Part shown: positions 26,420 through 34,927 of the stretch, piece after piece
Layout: each line of letters starts with the position of its first letter
Position numbering within the stretch: the stretch's first letter is position 1
Source: SZUA-254 sp031379665
Lineage (GTDB): Bacteria > Bacteroidota > Ignavibacteria > UBA10030 > SZUA-254
Assembly: GCA_031379665.1 (NCBI GenBank)
Contig: JANNFI010000012.1
Span: forward strand, 1 to 42,150
Direction of reading: 5' to 3'
Length of the DNA stretch: 42,150 bases
Notes under the pieces: generated by a model
What the model was told of the DNA's origin: nothing
Database searches by the model: none
What the model saw: only the letters and a program-made list of their open reading frames with translations
Position numbers and translations under genes: made by a program

Positions 26420-27309
26420 AAGCGCTTTTTCGGCTGACGCTTCTCCTCGCGGCCTTCTGCGCATCCATCCCGGCAGCGCACGCCCAGAACGTCTTCATCG
26501 TGGTCATCGACGGCGTACGGTATTCCGAGGGGCTGGAACTCAAGGAAAAGAACTTCCCCCGGATCTGGAACGACCTGAGACCGCAGGGGACCCTCTTCAC
26601 CAACTTCCGGAACGACGGAAAGACCGTCACCTGCCCGGGGCACGCCGCGTTCCTCACCGGCGAGTACGAGACCATCCGGAACGACGGGTCTGAACGCCCG
26701 CACCATCCCACGCTGTTCGAGTACTACCGCGCGAAGAGCCGCGCCGGGGACAGCTGCTGCGCCGTGGTGCCGGGCAAGGAGAAGCTCCACGTGCTGACCT
26801 ACAGCACCGACGACCTCTTCGGTGAGAAATTCGGCGCCCGGTACCACCCGACGGAGAATATGTCCGATACGGCGACCTGGACGACGCTCCAGCGAGTGAT
26901 GGACTCCGAACATCCGAAGCTGGTGATCGTGAACCTCCCCTCCGTCGACATCGCCGGGCACGATTCTGACTGGACCGGATACCTTCGGGCGCTCCGCACG
27001 GCCGACAGCCTGGTGTACCTGCTGTGGAACAAAATTCAGTCGGACCCGGTCTATAACAACAAAACGACGATGTTCGTCTCGTCGGACCACGGGCGCCACG
27101 ACGACGCCCACGGCGGGTTCCAACATCACGGCTGTTCGTGCGAGGGCTGCCGGCACATCATCGGCTTCGGCATCGGACGCGGATTCCTGAAGGGCGCCGT
27201 GGTCAACGACAAAGTAGGACAGGTCGACGTGCGGGCCGCGGCCGCCGAACTGCTCTCGATAACGATCCCGAAGAACGACGCGAAACCGATCCTGACCGAC
27301 CGGCCCTGA
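26416..27309 (+). CDS. Exported alkaline-phosphatase-superfamily (type I phosphodiesterase/sulfatase-like) enzyme
   Basis: A 297-residue protein starting at the ATG that overlaps the M61 stop by four bases. The signal peptide is MKALFRLTLLLAAFCASIPAAHAQ in outline (residues 1-24). The metal site is recognisable: D32 in VVIDGVR, nucleophile T72 in KTVTCPGHAAF, DIAGHDSDW, SSDHGRHDD and a final His in the HHGCSCEGCRH segment. The last also carries three Cys close together, a pattern seen in one branch of this superfamily. It should hydrolyse phosphomono- or diesters (possibly sulfate esters) in the periplasm. At under 300 residues it is compact for the superfamily. Last gene of the operon. Confidence 0.88.
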   Translation: MKALFRLTLLLAAFCASIPAAHAQNVFIVVIDGVRYSEGLELKEKNFPRIWNDLRPQGTLFTNFRNDGKTVTCPGHAAFLTGEYETIRNDGSERPHHPTLFEYYRAKSRAGDSCCAVVPGKEKLHVLTYSTDDLFGEKFGARYHPTENMSDTATWTTLQRVMDSEHPKLVIVNLPSVDIAGHDSDWTGYLRALRTADSLVYLLWNKIQSDPVYNNKTTMFVSSDHGRHDDAHGGFQHHGCSCEGCRHIIGFGIGRGFLKGAVVNDKVGQVDVRAAAAELLSITIPKNDAKPILTDRP

Positions 27310-27341
27310 TCGCAGAGCCCCGCTCGCGTCAATCCCCGCTC

Positions 27342-27370
27342 CACACCATTGGTGTGTGTTTTGACACACC
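27342..27370. repeat. Clustered inverted repeats between operons
   Basis: CACACC (27342-27347) and GGTGTG (27351-27356) form one inverted repeat over ATT. GGTGTGT (27351-27357) also pairs with ACACACC (27364-27370) over a six-base loop. The two hairpins are mutually exclusive because they share an arm. There is no T tract, so a simple terminator is unlikely; an operator or a weak stem-loop are options. Confidence 0.5.
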
Positions 27371-27399
27371 TCTCAATAGATTCCCTCCCCGAATGTTCG

Positions 27400-27405
27400 T
27401 ATATT
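27400..27405 (+). promoter_or_regulatory. Likely -10 element of the CotH-propeller gene
   Basis: TATATT followed by a run of C, as before 9668. A transcription start near 27412 favours the ATG at 27432, which has GAAAGG upstream, over the ATG at 27417. No good -35 is seen 17 bases upstream. Confidence 0.4.
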
Positions 27406-27431
27406 CCCCCCCGAGAATGAAAGGTACCCCC

Positions 27432-30332
27432 ATGCCCAGCGCACATACGATTCCGAAGGCCGCGCTCGTCGCGGCGCTCCTGTTTGCGATCCAGGCGGTC
27501 GGAACCCGCGCCAGCGCGCAGGTTCCCGATTTCTCGGTCCAGATGGCCGACTCCGACTACCGGGAGCTCTTCACCCGCGACGTTTTCGACGATACCTACC
27601 TCGGCGCGCCGTTCACCTCGCACGACACGACCCGGACCGGGGCGCAGATCAGGTTCAAGGGGAACTCGACGAGGTACTACGCCAAGAAATCGTACCGGGT
27701 GCGGACCGCGACGTCCGACCTCTATTACGGCCAGCGGGCGCTCAACTTCAACTCGATGTACACAGACAAGTCGTTCTTGCGGGAGAAACTCTCGTGGGAC
27801 CTCTATGAAGACCTCGGAGCGCTGGCGCCGTCGGCGATGCACGCGAACTTCTCCATCAACGGCGAGTCGAAAGGACTTTTCGCGCTCATACCGAAAGTCG
27901 ACAGGTACCTCCTCCAGGTCAACGGGCGCAACGTCTCGCCGATGTACGACACCGACGACTTCTACGCCCTGGCGGACCTGACCCCGCAGCCCGAAAGCCT
28001 CCTCAAGCTCTATTATCCGAAGGAAATCGGCAGCGCGACGGACTATTCCGACCTCACGACCCTGATCGCCGCGCTGAACGACGCGTCCGCCGGCTCATTC
28101 GCCGACACCGTGCGCCACTACTTCGACACGACGAGCATCTTCCAATGGTTCGCGGTGAACACCCTCACGATGATGACCGACTCGTACAACAAGAACTACC
28201 TGCTCTACCGCGACACGCTGCGCCTCGCGCAGCAGTGGACCGTCATCCCGTGGGACTACGACCTCTCCTGGGGAAGGACGGGCGACCTCGCGGTGCCGTA
28301 CCCGGCTTCGCTCTTGAATGATGGGTTCGCCTATACGTTTCCACCCCTCAACGGTCCGGACAACGTCCTGAAAGACCGGTTCATCGCGACGGCCGAACTT
28401 TGGGACGGGTTCAAGTCGTATCTCTCAAGCGTCCTCTCGACGGTTTTCACGGAGTCGCAGCTCTGGCCGAGGATCGACAGTCTCGCGAACCTGATTCGGG
28501 CCGACGTGGCCGCCGACCCCCAGCGTTGGGGAACCACGGAGGACTTCGAGGACCACATCGAAGCCCTGAAATACTACGTCACCGCCAGGAGGAATTATCT
28601 CCTGAAGACGTTCATCAACCCGCCGTCGGGAATATACGACATCGACACGGCGCCGTTCACCGGGGAGGGGACGCCGCACCATTTCGTGGGGGTCGACGGA
28701 CGCCTGCTCGCGACGCTCTGGTTCACCGGCGTCACCGGTCTGGACAGCGTCACCGTCACGGCGCACCCCGGTTCGATGCCGCCGGACATCCAGCCGCCGT
28801 TCGACGCCCGGTGGGTCAACCGGTGGGTCGAGGTCGTCCCGCATCCGTCGACGGCTCAATTTTCCGCGACGTTCCGGTGGGCGTACCAGGACGTTTCCTC
28901 GACAGACCGGGAGGTCGGAACGGGAGTGGGCGACGAACGGCTCCTGCGCGCGCACCATTTCGACGGGAGCGGGTGGACGACTCTCACGGGTGAGGTGAAC
29001 GCCTTCGCCAACACGGTCACCATCGATTCGCTGACGGCTGATCGCACGGGGCCGGGAAAGTATTTCGCGCTGATGCTCTCGGAGACGTACGACAGGACGT
29101 GGACGAAGCAGGTCAGCAATTACTGGGAGCGGTGGCACGACATCCGGTTCACCGATCCACTCCACGGGTTCATCGTCGGCGAGCACGGCTCGTTCCTGCG
29201 GACGAGCGACGGCGGCGACAGCTGGGAACGCGACTCGATCGGGAGCGCCCTGCACTTTTTCTCGGGGGAAGCGAACGAAGCGTCAGGCCGGCTCTTCACG
29301 GCCGGGGAGTCCGGGAGTTTCTACCAGAGCGACGACACCGGCAGGAGCTGGACGGACGCCGCGCTCGGGGTGAGTGACAATCTCCGGGGGGTATCGTTCG
29401 ACGGTGAGGCGGGCGTAGTCGTCGGCGACAGCGGAAGGACTTTCCAATCGTATGACGGTGGATCGGCCTGGCACGAGCTGGCCACCGGACTCACGGACAA
29501 TTTTACGGCAGTCCGATACGTCAACGCCCCGCTGAATTACTTCGTCGCGACGGGCGCGCAGGTGAGGATCTTCACAGAATCACTCCTCCCGCCGCCGAAC
29601 GGATTCTGGCTGTCGAAATCATTACCTGTCCCGCAGACTCCCCGGTCGCTGGACCTGTACGGAAGTACGATCTGGATCGCCGGCGACAGCGGTTTCGTCG
29701 CGTTTGCCGACATCGGCGATTCGGCGGTCACCGACCGCAACCTCCCCGTTTCGGTGTCGCTCAGGTCGATCGTCGCGCTCGATTCCCTGAGAGTCTACGT
29801 CGCTGGCGACGGCGGCGCCATCTATTATAGCGCCGACGCGGGGCTGACCTGGTTCCGGCAGCTCACCGGCGACACGCACGACCTCTTCGCGATCGCGTTC
29901 ACCGGGAGCGGCAGGGGATACGCGGTCGGGAACGGCGGCACCATCCTGCGGACCGACCTCCCCGGCACGTTGACGGCCGTCAGTTCGGACGGGCCCACGA
30001 TGCCGTCGGCCTTCCGGCTGTTGCAGAATTTCCCGAACCCGTTCAACCCGTCCACGACCATCTCGTTCGACCTGCCGACGGAGGCGACCGTTTCGATTGA
30101 AATATTCGATATCCTCGGGAGGCTTGTCGGTTCGTCTTTTTCCGCCGGCCGGTCGACCGGTATGTCGCGGGGCGGCGAGTCGTCTGGTGAACTGCTCAGC
30201 GCGGGGCGCCACGCGGTGGAATGGAATGCTGGCCGGCAGGCGACCGGCGTCTACTTCTACAGGATGACCGCCATCGACAGGTCGGGGAAACAGAACTTCA
30301 CCGGGATGAAAAAGATGGTGCTGGTGCGTTGA
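27432..30332 (+). CDS. Secreted CotH-kinase-like protein with Asp-box propeller and T9SS sorting domain
   Basis: A 966-residue protein if begun at the ATG at 27432 (971 from 27417). A signal peptide ends near TRASAQ. Residues about 30-420 are a CotH-type domain: RFKGNSTRYYAKKSYRV, LNFNSMYTDKSFLREKLSWDLY, then VIPWDYDLSWGRTGD with the acidic pair at about 275-277. CotH proteins are atypical kinases of spore coats, and related domains occur widely in secreted proteins. Residues about 560-850 hold a YCF48/Asp-box propeller (LRTSDGGDSW, YQSDDTGRSW, FQSYDGGSAW, YYSADAGLTW). The last 105 or so residues are a T9SS type A sorting domain (LLQNFPNPFNPSTTISF, FDILGR, GVYFYRM). It should be exported to the surface by T9SS. 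Substrate unknown. Confidence 0.88.
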   Translation: MPSAHTIPKAALVAALLFAIQAVGTRASAQVPDFSVQMADSDYRELFTRDVFDDTYLGAPFTSHDTTRTGAQIRFKGNSTRYYAKKSYRVRTATSDLYYGQRALNFNSMYTDKSFLREKLSWDLYEDLGALAPSAMHANFSINGESKGLFALIPKVDRYLLQVNGRNVSPMYDTDDFYALADLTPQPESLLKLYYPKEIGSATDYSDLTTLIAALNDASAGSFADTVRHYFDTTSIFQWFAVNTLTMMTDSYNKNYLLYRDTLRLAQQWTVIPWDYDLSWGRTGDLAVPYPASLLNDGFAYTFPPLNGPDNVLKDRFIATAELWDGFKSYLSSVLSTVFTESQLWPRIDSLANLIRADVAADPQRWGTTEDFEDHIEALKYYVTARRNYLLKTFINPPSGIYDIDTAPFTGEGTPHHFVGVDGRLLATLWFTGVTGLDSVTVTAHPGSMPPDIQPPFDARWVNRWVEVVPHPSTAQFSATFRWAYQDVSSTDREVGTGVGDERLLRAHHFDGSGWTTLTGEVNAFANTVTIDSLTADRTGPGKYFALMLSETYDRTWTKQVSNYWERWHDIRFTDPLHGFIVGEHGSFLRTSDGGDSWERDSIGSALHFFSGEANEASGRLFTAGESGSFYQSDDTGRSWTDAALGVSDNLRGVSFDGEAGVVVGDSGRTFQSYDGGSAWHELATGLTDNFTAVRYVNAPLNYFVATGAQVRIFTESLLPPPNGFWLSKSLPVPQTPRSLDLYGSTIWIAGDSGFVAFADIGDSAVTDRNLPVSVSLRSIVALDSLRVYVAGDGGAIYYSADAGLTWFRQLTGDTHDLFAIAFTGSGRGYAVGNGGTILRTDLPGTLTAVSSDGPTMPSAFRLLQNFPNPFNPSTTISFDLPTEATVSIEIFDILGRLVGSSFSAGRSTGMSRGGESSGELLSAGRHAVEWNAGRQATGVYFYRMTAIDRSGKQNFTGMKKMVLVR

Positions 30333-30334
30333 CG

Positions 30335-32269
30335 GTGAACGGATCTGCATCCATTCCCGGCGCGTCGTGCGTCCGCGGGGTGCTCGCGACGATGGCATTG
30401 CTCGCTTCGACACTGGTCTTTGCCATCCCGGCCGCGGCGCAGACCCGGCACGACCTCTTCATCTCGACGCTCACGGCCGACAGCATTGACGCGACATATT
30501 TCATCCCGGCCACCGCCCAACCTCCGAACGGCTACCCGGGCATCCTCTTCGTCCACGGCTTCGGCGGGAGCAAGGACGACGATACCGCCAACGGCAGGCT
30601 GTACGCCGCGTCGGGGTATGTCACGCTCAGCTACTCGGTAAGGGGCCACGGGCTGTCGTCTGAGGGCTCGACCATCATGGCGACTGCCGAGCGTGAGGAT
30701 CTTGCCGGGGTGGTGGACTTTTTGCGGACCATCCCCGGGATCGACACGAACAACATTGGGATATCCGGCGGGTCACAGGGCGGCCTTCACGGCCTCTGGG
30801 CAATCGCCGACCGCCTCGGCGTGAAGGCCGTTTCATCCGACGTCATTGTCCCCGTATGGGCGACGGATATGCTGATGAACGGCTCGATCCGCAGGACGGT
30901 GGTCAACCTGCTCAAGAGTTCACGGGTGAGGTACGACCCGGTCCGCGACACGCTCTGGGACTACGTCCGGAACGACCAGTTCGACCAGTTGTTCCCGGCG
31001 TTCACGGACGGCCGGGACGTGGACACCGTCGCGCTGAACTCCGCGACGGTGCCGTCGCTCAGGTTTCTCAAATGGCAGGACCATTATTTTTCGGCGGCGG
31101 ACGGCATCGCCGCGTTCCAGCACTATTCAGGGCCGAAGAAAATCTACCTCGGGACTCGCGGCCACTTCTCCGACCAGGTGGAATCGGAGCGAATCTACAC
31201 ATACGACCAGGTCACCCGCTGGCTGGCGTACCACCTGAAGGGGATCGACAACGGCATCGCCGACGAGCAGATGTTCACCTTCGCCGAGAGCTCGCTCCCG
31301 ATGGATTCCTCCGGTTACTACCTCTGGACCAGAAGCAGCCTCGACGAGTGGCCGCCGCCGGGAATCGCGCCCTACCGCTTTTATCTGGCGCCGGATTCGA
31401 CGCTGACGTACACGGCCCCGACGGTCGCCGACGATTCACTGTTCCTCGAGAACATCCACGCCGATACGACCTACACCTTCGACACCGGCTACATCGAGGG
31501 ATTCCACGGCCCGGTGTTCGAGAACGCGCTCCCGAGGCAGGCGCTCTCGTTCGAATCGGACCCGCTCCCCTGGGACGTGGAGTGGATCGGCTCGCCCAGG
31601 ATGGAACTCCACGTCTCGTCGCCATCGGCGAGGTTTCCGCTCCACGCACAGATCTATGAGGTCGACACGGCCGGGACGAAATACTTCGTCAATCGGATCA
31701 ACTATACTGCCCGCAACTGGCCCGCCGGGGACGGCCTGATTGTCGCGGACGGTCTCGCCCACGCGCACCGGTTCACCGCCGGGAGCAGGATCAGGGTCGA
31801 GCTCACGAACATCGACGTCACGAACAGGATCGACCTTGGAGAGTACCCCTTCGTCCTCCCGATGTTCGCCGACGCGCAGGTGACGATCTACGCAGACGCG
31901 TCCAGGCCGTCGTACATCGAGATCCCTCTCGCGCAATCGCCGACAGGCGTGGACGTGGCGGAACTCCCTCCCTCGATCGGGCCCGCGCTCCTCCAGAATT
32001 ATCCGAACCCGTTCAATGGGGCGACGACCATCGCCGCGGTCCTGCCGAACACCGGACGCGCTACGCTCGTCATCTACGACGTGCTCGGCCGCGAGGTGGA
32101 ACGGATTGTCGACGGTGATGTGGCCGCGGGCCGTCACGCCTTCCGGTGGGACGCATCGTCCCGCCCGACCGGCGTCTACTTCGCGAGACTCACCGTCGCC
32201 GCGCGTGACGGCTACGCAACCGGGATCGCTCCCGTCCACGCGGTGAAAAAGCTGATCCTGATGCGGTAA
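30335..32269 (+). CDS. Secreted S15/CocE-like alpha/beta hydrolase with T9SS sorting domain
   Basis: A 644-residue protein from the GTG at 30335. A TTG at 30329 that overlaps the previous stop (TTGA) is an alternative. The signal peptide ends AAAQ. The catalytic half is an alpha/beta hydrolase of the X-Pro dipeptidyl-peptidase/CocE type: GILFVHGFGGSKDDD, YSVRGHGLSSEG, nucleophile S147 in GISGGSQGG, and a likely catalytic His in GTRGHFSDQ. A beta-rich domain after about residue 340 (ESDPLPWDVEWIGSPRMELHV) matches the jelly-roll of this family. The last 90 or so residues form a T9SS sorting domain (LLQNYPNPFNGATTI, YDVLGREV, GVYFARL). Likely a surface or secreted peptidase or esterase co-expressed with the CotH protein. 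Confidence 0.88.
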   Translation: MNGSASIPGASCVRGVLATMALLASTLVFAIPAAAQTRHDLFISTLTADSIDATYFIPATAQPPNGYPGILFVHGFGGSKDDDTANGRLYAASGYVTLSYSVRGHGLSSEGSTIMATAEREDLAGVVDFLRTIPGIDTNNIGISGGSQGGLHGLWAIADRLGVKAVSSDVIVPVWATDMLMNGSIRRTVVNLLKSSRVRYDPVRDTLWDYVRNDQFDQLFPAFTDGRDVDTVALNSATVPSLRFLKWQDHYFSAADGIAAFQHYSGPKKIYLGTRGHFSDQVESERIYTYDQVTRWLAYHLKGIDNGIADEQMFTFAESSLPMDSSGYYLWTRSSLDEWPPPGIAPYRFYLAPDSTLTYTAPTVADDSLFLENIHADTTYTFDTGYIEGFHGPVFENALPRQALSFESDPLPWDVEWIGSPRMELHVSSPSARFPLHAQIYEVDTAGTKYFVNRINYTARNWPAGDGLIVADGLAHAHRFTAGSRIRVELTNIDVTNRIDLGEYPFVLPMFADAQVTIYADASRPSYIEIPLAQSPTGVDVAELPPSIGPALLQNYPNPFNGATTIAAVLPNTGRATLVIYDVLGREVERIVDGDVAAGRHAFRWDASSRPTGVYFARLTVAARDGYATGIAPVHAVKKLILMR

Positions 32270-32349
32270 GTCAGAGCGCCCGGATAGGGATTTGTCTGTG
32301 AACCTCGACACCAGGCCGTCGAAGTACTCTCGCCACTGGCTCTGTCGAC

Positions 32350-32363
32350 TATACGGCCGTATA
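32350..32363. promoter_or_regulatory. Perfect 14-bp palindrome, probable operator of the sugar ABC operon
   Basis: TATACGGCCGTATA is a perfect palindrome ending three bases before the -35 element of the promoter at 32367-32395. Position and symmetry suggest a dimeric regulator site, an activator or a LacI-like repressor. No regulator gene is adjacent. Confidence 0.6.
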
Positions 32364-32366
32364 CAA

Positions 32367-32395
32367 TTGACATTCCCTCCGTTTCTTCGTAAAAT
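32367..32395 (+). promoter_or_regulatory. Strong sigma70-type promoter of the sugar ABC operon
   Basis: Consensus TTGACA (32367-32372), exact 17-base spacer, TAAAAT (32390-32395). The expected transcript starts near 32402, giving a leader of about 40 nt before the ATG at 32441. The rest of the 171-base gap after the S15-like gene shows no gene. Confidence 0.8.
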
Positions 32396-32440
32396 GAACC
32401 GAATTTCAATCATCGAAGAACACACAACCGGGACACCTGA

Positions 32441-33355
32441 ATGCGATCGACACAACTCCCCGTCCTGATCCTCATTCTACTGCTCCTCCCGCTCGCGTCG
32501 TGCAACAAACCGTCTCCCGAAACGAAGAAAATCACCATCGGCGTCACGCTCCAGACGCGCGCGCACGTTTTCTACAAGGACCTGGAGGAGGGGCTCCGGA
32601 AGGCCGCCGATACCTACGACTACGAGCTGATCGTGACCGCGGGCGAGTTCGACCTCGGTAAACAGAGCGCCCAGATCGAGGACTTCATCACGCGGAAGGT
32701 GGACGCCATCGTGGTGGTGCCGGTGGATTCGCGCGGAATCGGGCCGGCGATCCGGAAGGCAAACGAAGCGAAGATCCCCGTGTTTACCTCGGACATCGCC
32801 GCGCAGGAAGGGGACGTAGTCTGCCACATCGCCTCGGATAATGTCGCAGGGGGGCGGCTCGCCGGCGAGTTCATCGCGAAGGCGCTCGGCGGCAAGGGGA
32901 CGCTCGCCATCATCGGCCAGCCCACCGTCACCTCGGTGATGGACAGGGTACAGGGTTTCCGCGAGGCTGTCGCCAAACATCCGGGGATGAGCATCGTCAC
33001 CGAGGTGAACGGCGAGGGCGTGCGCGACAAGGCGATGCAGGCGGCCTCCGACGTGCTCCAGGCCAACCCCGGGCTCGCCGGCATCTTCGGCATCAACGAC
33101 GACTCGGCGCTCGGCACCCTCGACGCGGTGCGGCAGTTCAAGCGGGACCACATCGTGATCGTGGGGTACGACGCGACGCCGCCGGCGGTGGACGCCATCA
33201 GGAAAGGCACGGCGCTCAAGGCCGACGTGGTCCAGTTCCCCGACAAGATCGGGGCCAACACCATCGAACGGATCCGCGACCATTTCGCGGGCAAGGCCGT
33301 TCCGGCCGTCGACCCTGTCGAGGTGGGCATCGTCGACATCACGACCTTGAAATGA
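32441..33355 (+). CDS. Sugar ABC transporter substrate-binding lipoprotein (RbsB-like)
   Basis: A 304-residue periplasmic binding protein of the type I (ribose/galactose) fold. The N-terminus carries a lipoprotein signal with lipobox LASC (C21), so the mature protein is membrane-anchored. Family marks include ITIGVTLQTRAHVFYKDLEEGLRKAA, the segment VDAIVVVPVDSRGIGPAIRKANEAKIPVFTSD in outline (VDAIVVVPVDS, KANEAKIPVF), GTLAIIGQP, QANPGLAGIFGINDDSALG and IVIVGYDATPPAVDAI. First gene of the transporter operon, preceded by a clear promoter and palindrome. A pentose or other monosaccharide is the expected ligand; autoinducer-2 or inositol-like ligands are possible. Confidence 0.93.
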   Translation: MRSTQLPVLILILLLLPLASCNKPSPETKKITIGVTLQTRAHVFYKDLEEGLRKAADTYDYELIVTAGEFDLGKQSAQIEDFITRKVDAIVVVPVDSRGIGPAIRKANEAKIPVFTSDIAAQEGDVVCHIASDNVAGGRLAGEFIAKALGGKGTLAIIGQPTVTSVMDRVQGFREAVAKHPGMSIVTEVNGEGVRDKAMQAASDVLQANPGLAGIFGINDDSALGTLDAVRQFKRDHIVIVGYDATPPAVDAIRKGTALKADVVQFPDKIGANTIERIRDHFAGKAVPAVDPVEVGIVDITTLK

Positions 33356-33430
33356 CGGGCGGCCCGCGGCAGATCCGGTCGACCGACCGACCTTACGATT
33401 ACCGCAGACCTTAACGCACCCGATCGCCCG

Positions 33431-34927
33431 ATGCTCCCCCTCCTCGAAATGCGCTCCGTCCGGAAGCAGTACCCCGGGGTCCTCGCCCTCGACGACGTGC
33501 ATTTCGACGTCAATCCGGGGGAGGTGCACTGCCTCCTGGGGGAGAACGGCGCGGGCAAATCGACCCTGATGAAGATCCTGGCCGGCGCGCTCCCGGCCGA
33601 TTCCGGGACGATCCTCCTTGAGGGGACCGAGGTCACGATCGATTCCCCAATCGCGGCGCAGGCCCTCGGCATCGGGATGATCTACCAGGACTTCAAGCTG
33701 GTGCCCGAGCTCTCCGCCGCTGAGAACATCATGCTCGGCCACGAGCCCCGCTCGACCGGCGGCTGGTTCCTCGACCGCGGCGAGACCAGAATGAAGGCCG
33801 CCTCGGTCCTGAAGGAATTGGGCGAGGATATTCCGATGAACGTCCCGGTGCGGACGCTCTCGATGGCCCACCGGCAGTTCGTGGAGATCGCCAAGGCCCT
33901 CTCGCGCGATGTGAAGGTCCTGATCCTCGACGAGCCCTCGGTGTCGCTCACCTCAGTCGAACTCAAGAACCTCTTCGAAGCGGTCCGCAAACTCAAGGCG
34001 TTCGGCGTCGGGGTGATCTATATTTCGCACCGCCTCGGGGAAATCTTCGAGATCGGCGACCGGATCACCGTACTCCGCGACGGGAAGAAAGTCGCCACGA
34101 TGAGCGTGAACGCCGCCAGGGAGCCGGAGCTGATCCGGTTGATGGTTGGCCGCGAACTGAGTGGCGAGTACCCGCGGCAGAGACAAGGCGCGGGGGGCGA
34201 ACTGCTCCGGCTGGAAAACGTTTCCGGCGGCATCGTGCGCGGTGTGGATCTCGCGCTCTCGAAGGGCGAGGTGCTGGGCCTCGGCGGGCTCGCCGGCGCC
34301 GGAAGGACGGAGCTCGCCCGGATCATTTTCGGGGCCGACCCGCTCGAAGGGGGGCGCATCCTGTTCGACGGGAAGGAAATACGGCCGATGTCGCCCCGCG
34401 ATGCGATCGACCTCGGGATCGGGTACCTCTCCCAGGACAGGAACACCGAAGGCCTGTTGCTGCAGATGTCGGTGAAGGAAAACATCACCCTCTCGAGCCT
34501 GACCGCGATTACGAAGGGGTTTTTCATCGACAAAAAACTCGAGGCCGACGCCTGCGACCGCTTCGTCACTCAATTGTCCATCAAGACGCCCGACGGCGAC
34601 CGCGCGGTTGAAGAACTGAGCGGCGGCAACCGGCAGAAGGTCGTCCTGGCGCGCTGGCTCCTGACCAATTCCCGCGTCCTGATCTTCGACGAACCGACGG
34701 CCGGCATCGACGTCGGGGTGAAGTTTGAGATTTATTCCCTCATCGACACGCTCGCCGCCGGCGGGATGGGAGTCGTCGTGATCTCCTCGGACCTGCCGGA
34801 GCTCCTCGGGATCTCGGACCGCGTGGCTGTGATGTCGGGGGGGAGGATCACCGGTGTGCTCGCGCGCGGTGAGGCCACGCAGGAGACGGTGATGGAGATG
34901 GCGATGGGAGAATCGGAACCGCGATGA
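33431..34927 (+). CDS. Sugar ABC transporter ATP-binding protein (RbsA/MglA-like)
   Basis: A 498-residue double ATPase. The first half has Walker A GENGAGKST (about 37-45), the signature region as LSMAHRQFVEIAKAL and Walker B VLILDEPSVSL. The second half has the degenerate P-loop GLAGAGRTELARIIFG, LSGGNRQKVVLARWLL and LIFDEPTAGIDVGVK. The imperfect second Walker A is normal for the RbsA/MglA/XylG subfamily. The gap after the binding protein is 75 bases, and the stop overlaps the permease start (ATGA). It powers uptake through the permease at 34924. Confidence 0.95.
   Translation: MLPLLEMRSVRKQYPGVLALDDVHFDVNPGEVHCLLGENGAGKSTLMKILAGALPADSGTILLEGTEVTIDSPIAAQALGIGMIYQDFKLVPELSAAENIMLGHEPRSTGGWFLDRGETRMKAASVLKELGEDIPMNVPVRTLSMAHRQFVEIAKALSRDVKVLILDEPSVSLTSVELKNLFEAVRKLKAFGVGVIYISHRLGEIFEIGDRITVLRDGKKVATMSVNAAREPELIRLMVGRELSGEYPRQRQGAGGELLRLENVSGGIVRGVDLALSKGEVLGLGGLAGAGRTELARIIFGADPLEGGRILFDGKEIRPMSPRDAIDLGIGYLSQDRNTEGLLLQMSVKENITLSSLTAITKGFFIDKKLEADACDRFVTQLSIKTPDGDRAVEELSGGNRQKVVLARWLLTNSRVLIFDEPTAGIDVGVKFEIYSLIDTLAAGGMGVVVISSDLPELLGISDRVAVMSGGRITGVLARGEATQETVMEMAMGESEPR

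Noticed and set aside
24605..26464. 619-codon minus-strand frame
   Set aside because: Antisense shadow of the M61 peptidase gene, with no recognisable protein features.
27361..27366. TTGACA as -35 for the CotH gene
   Set aside because: It is 33 bases from the TATATT at 27400, far from the 16-18 base spacing seen elsewhere. It also lies in an inverted repeat.
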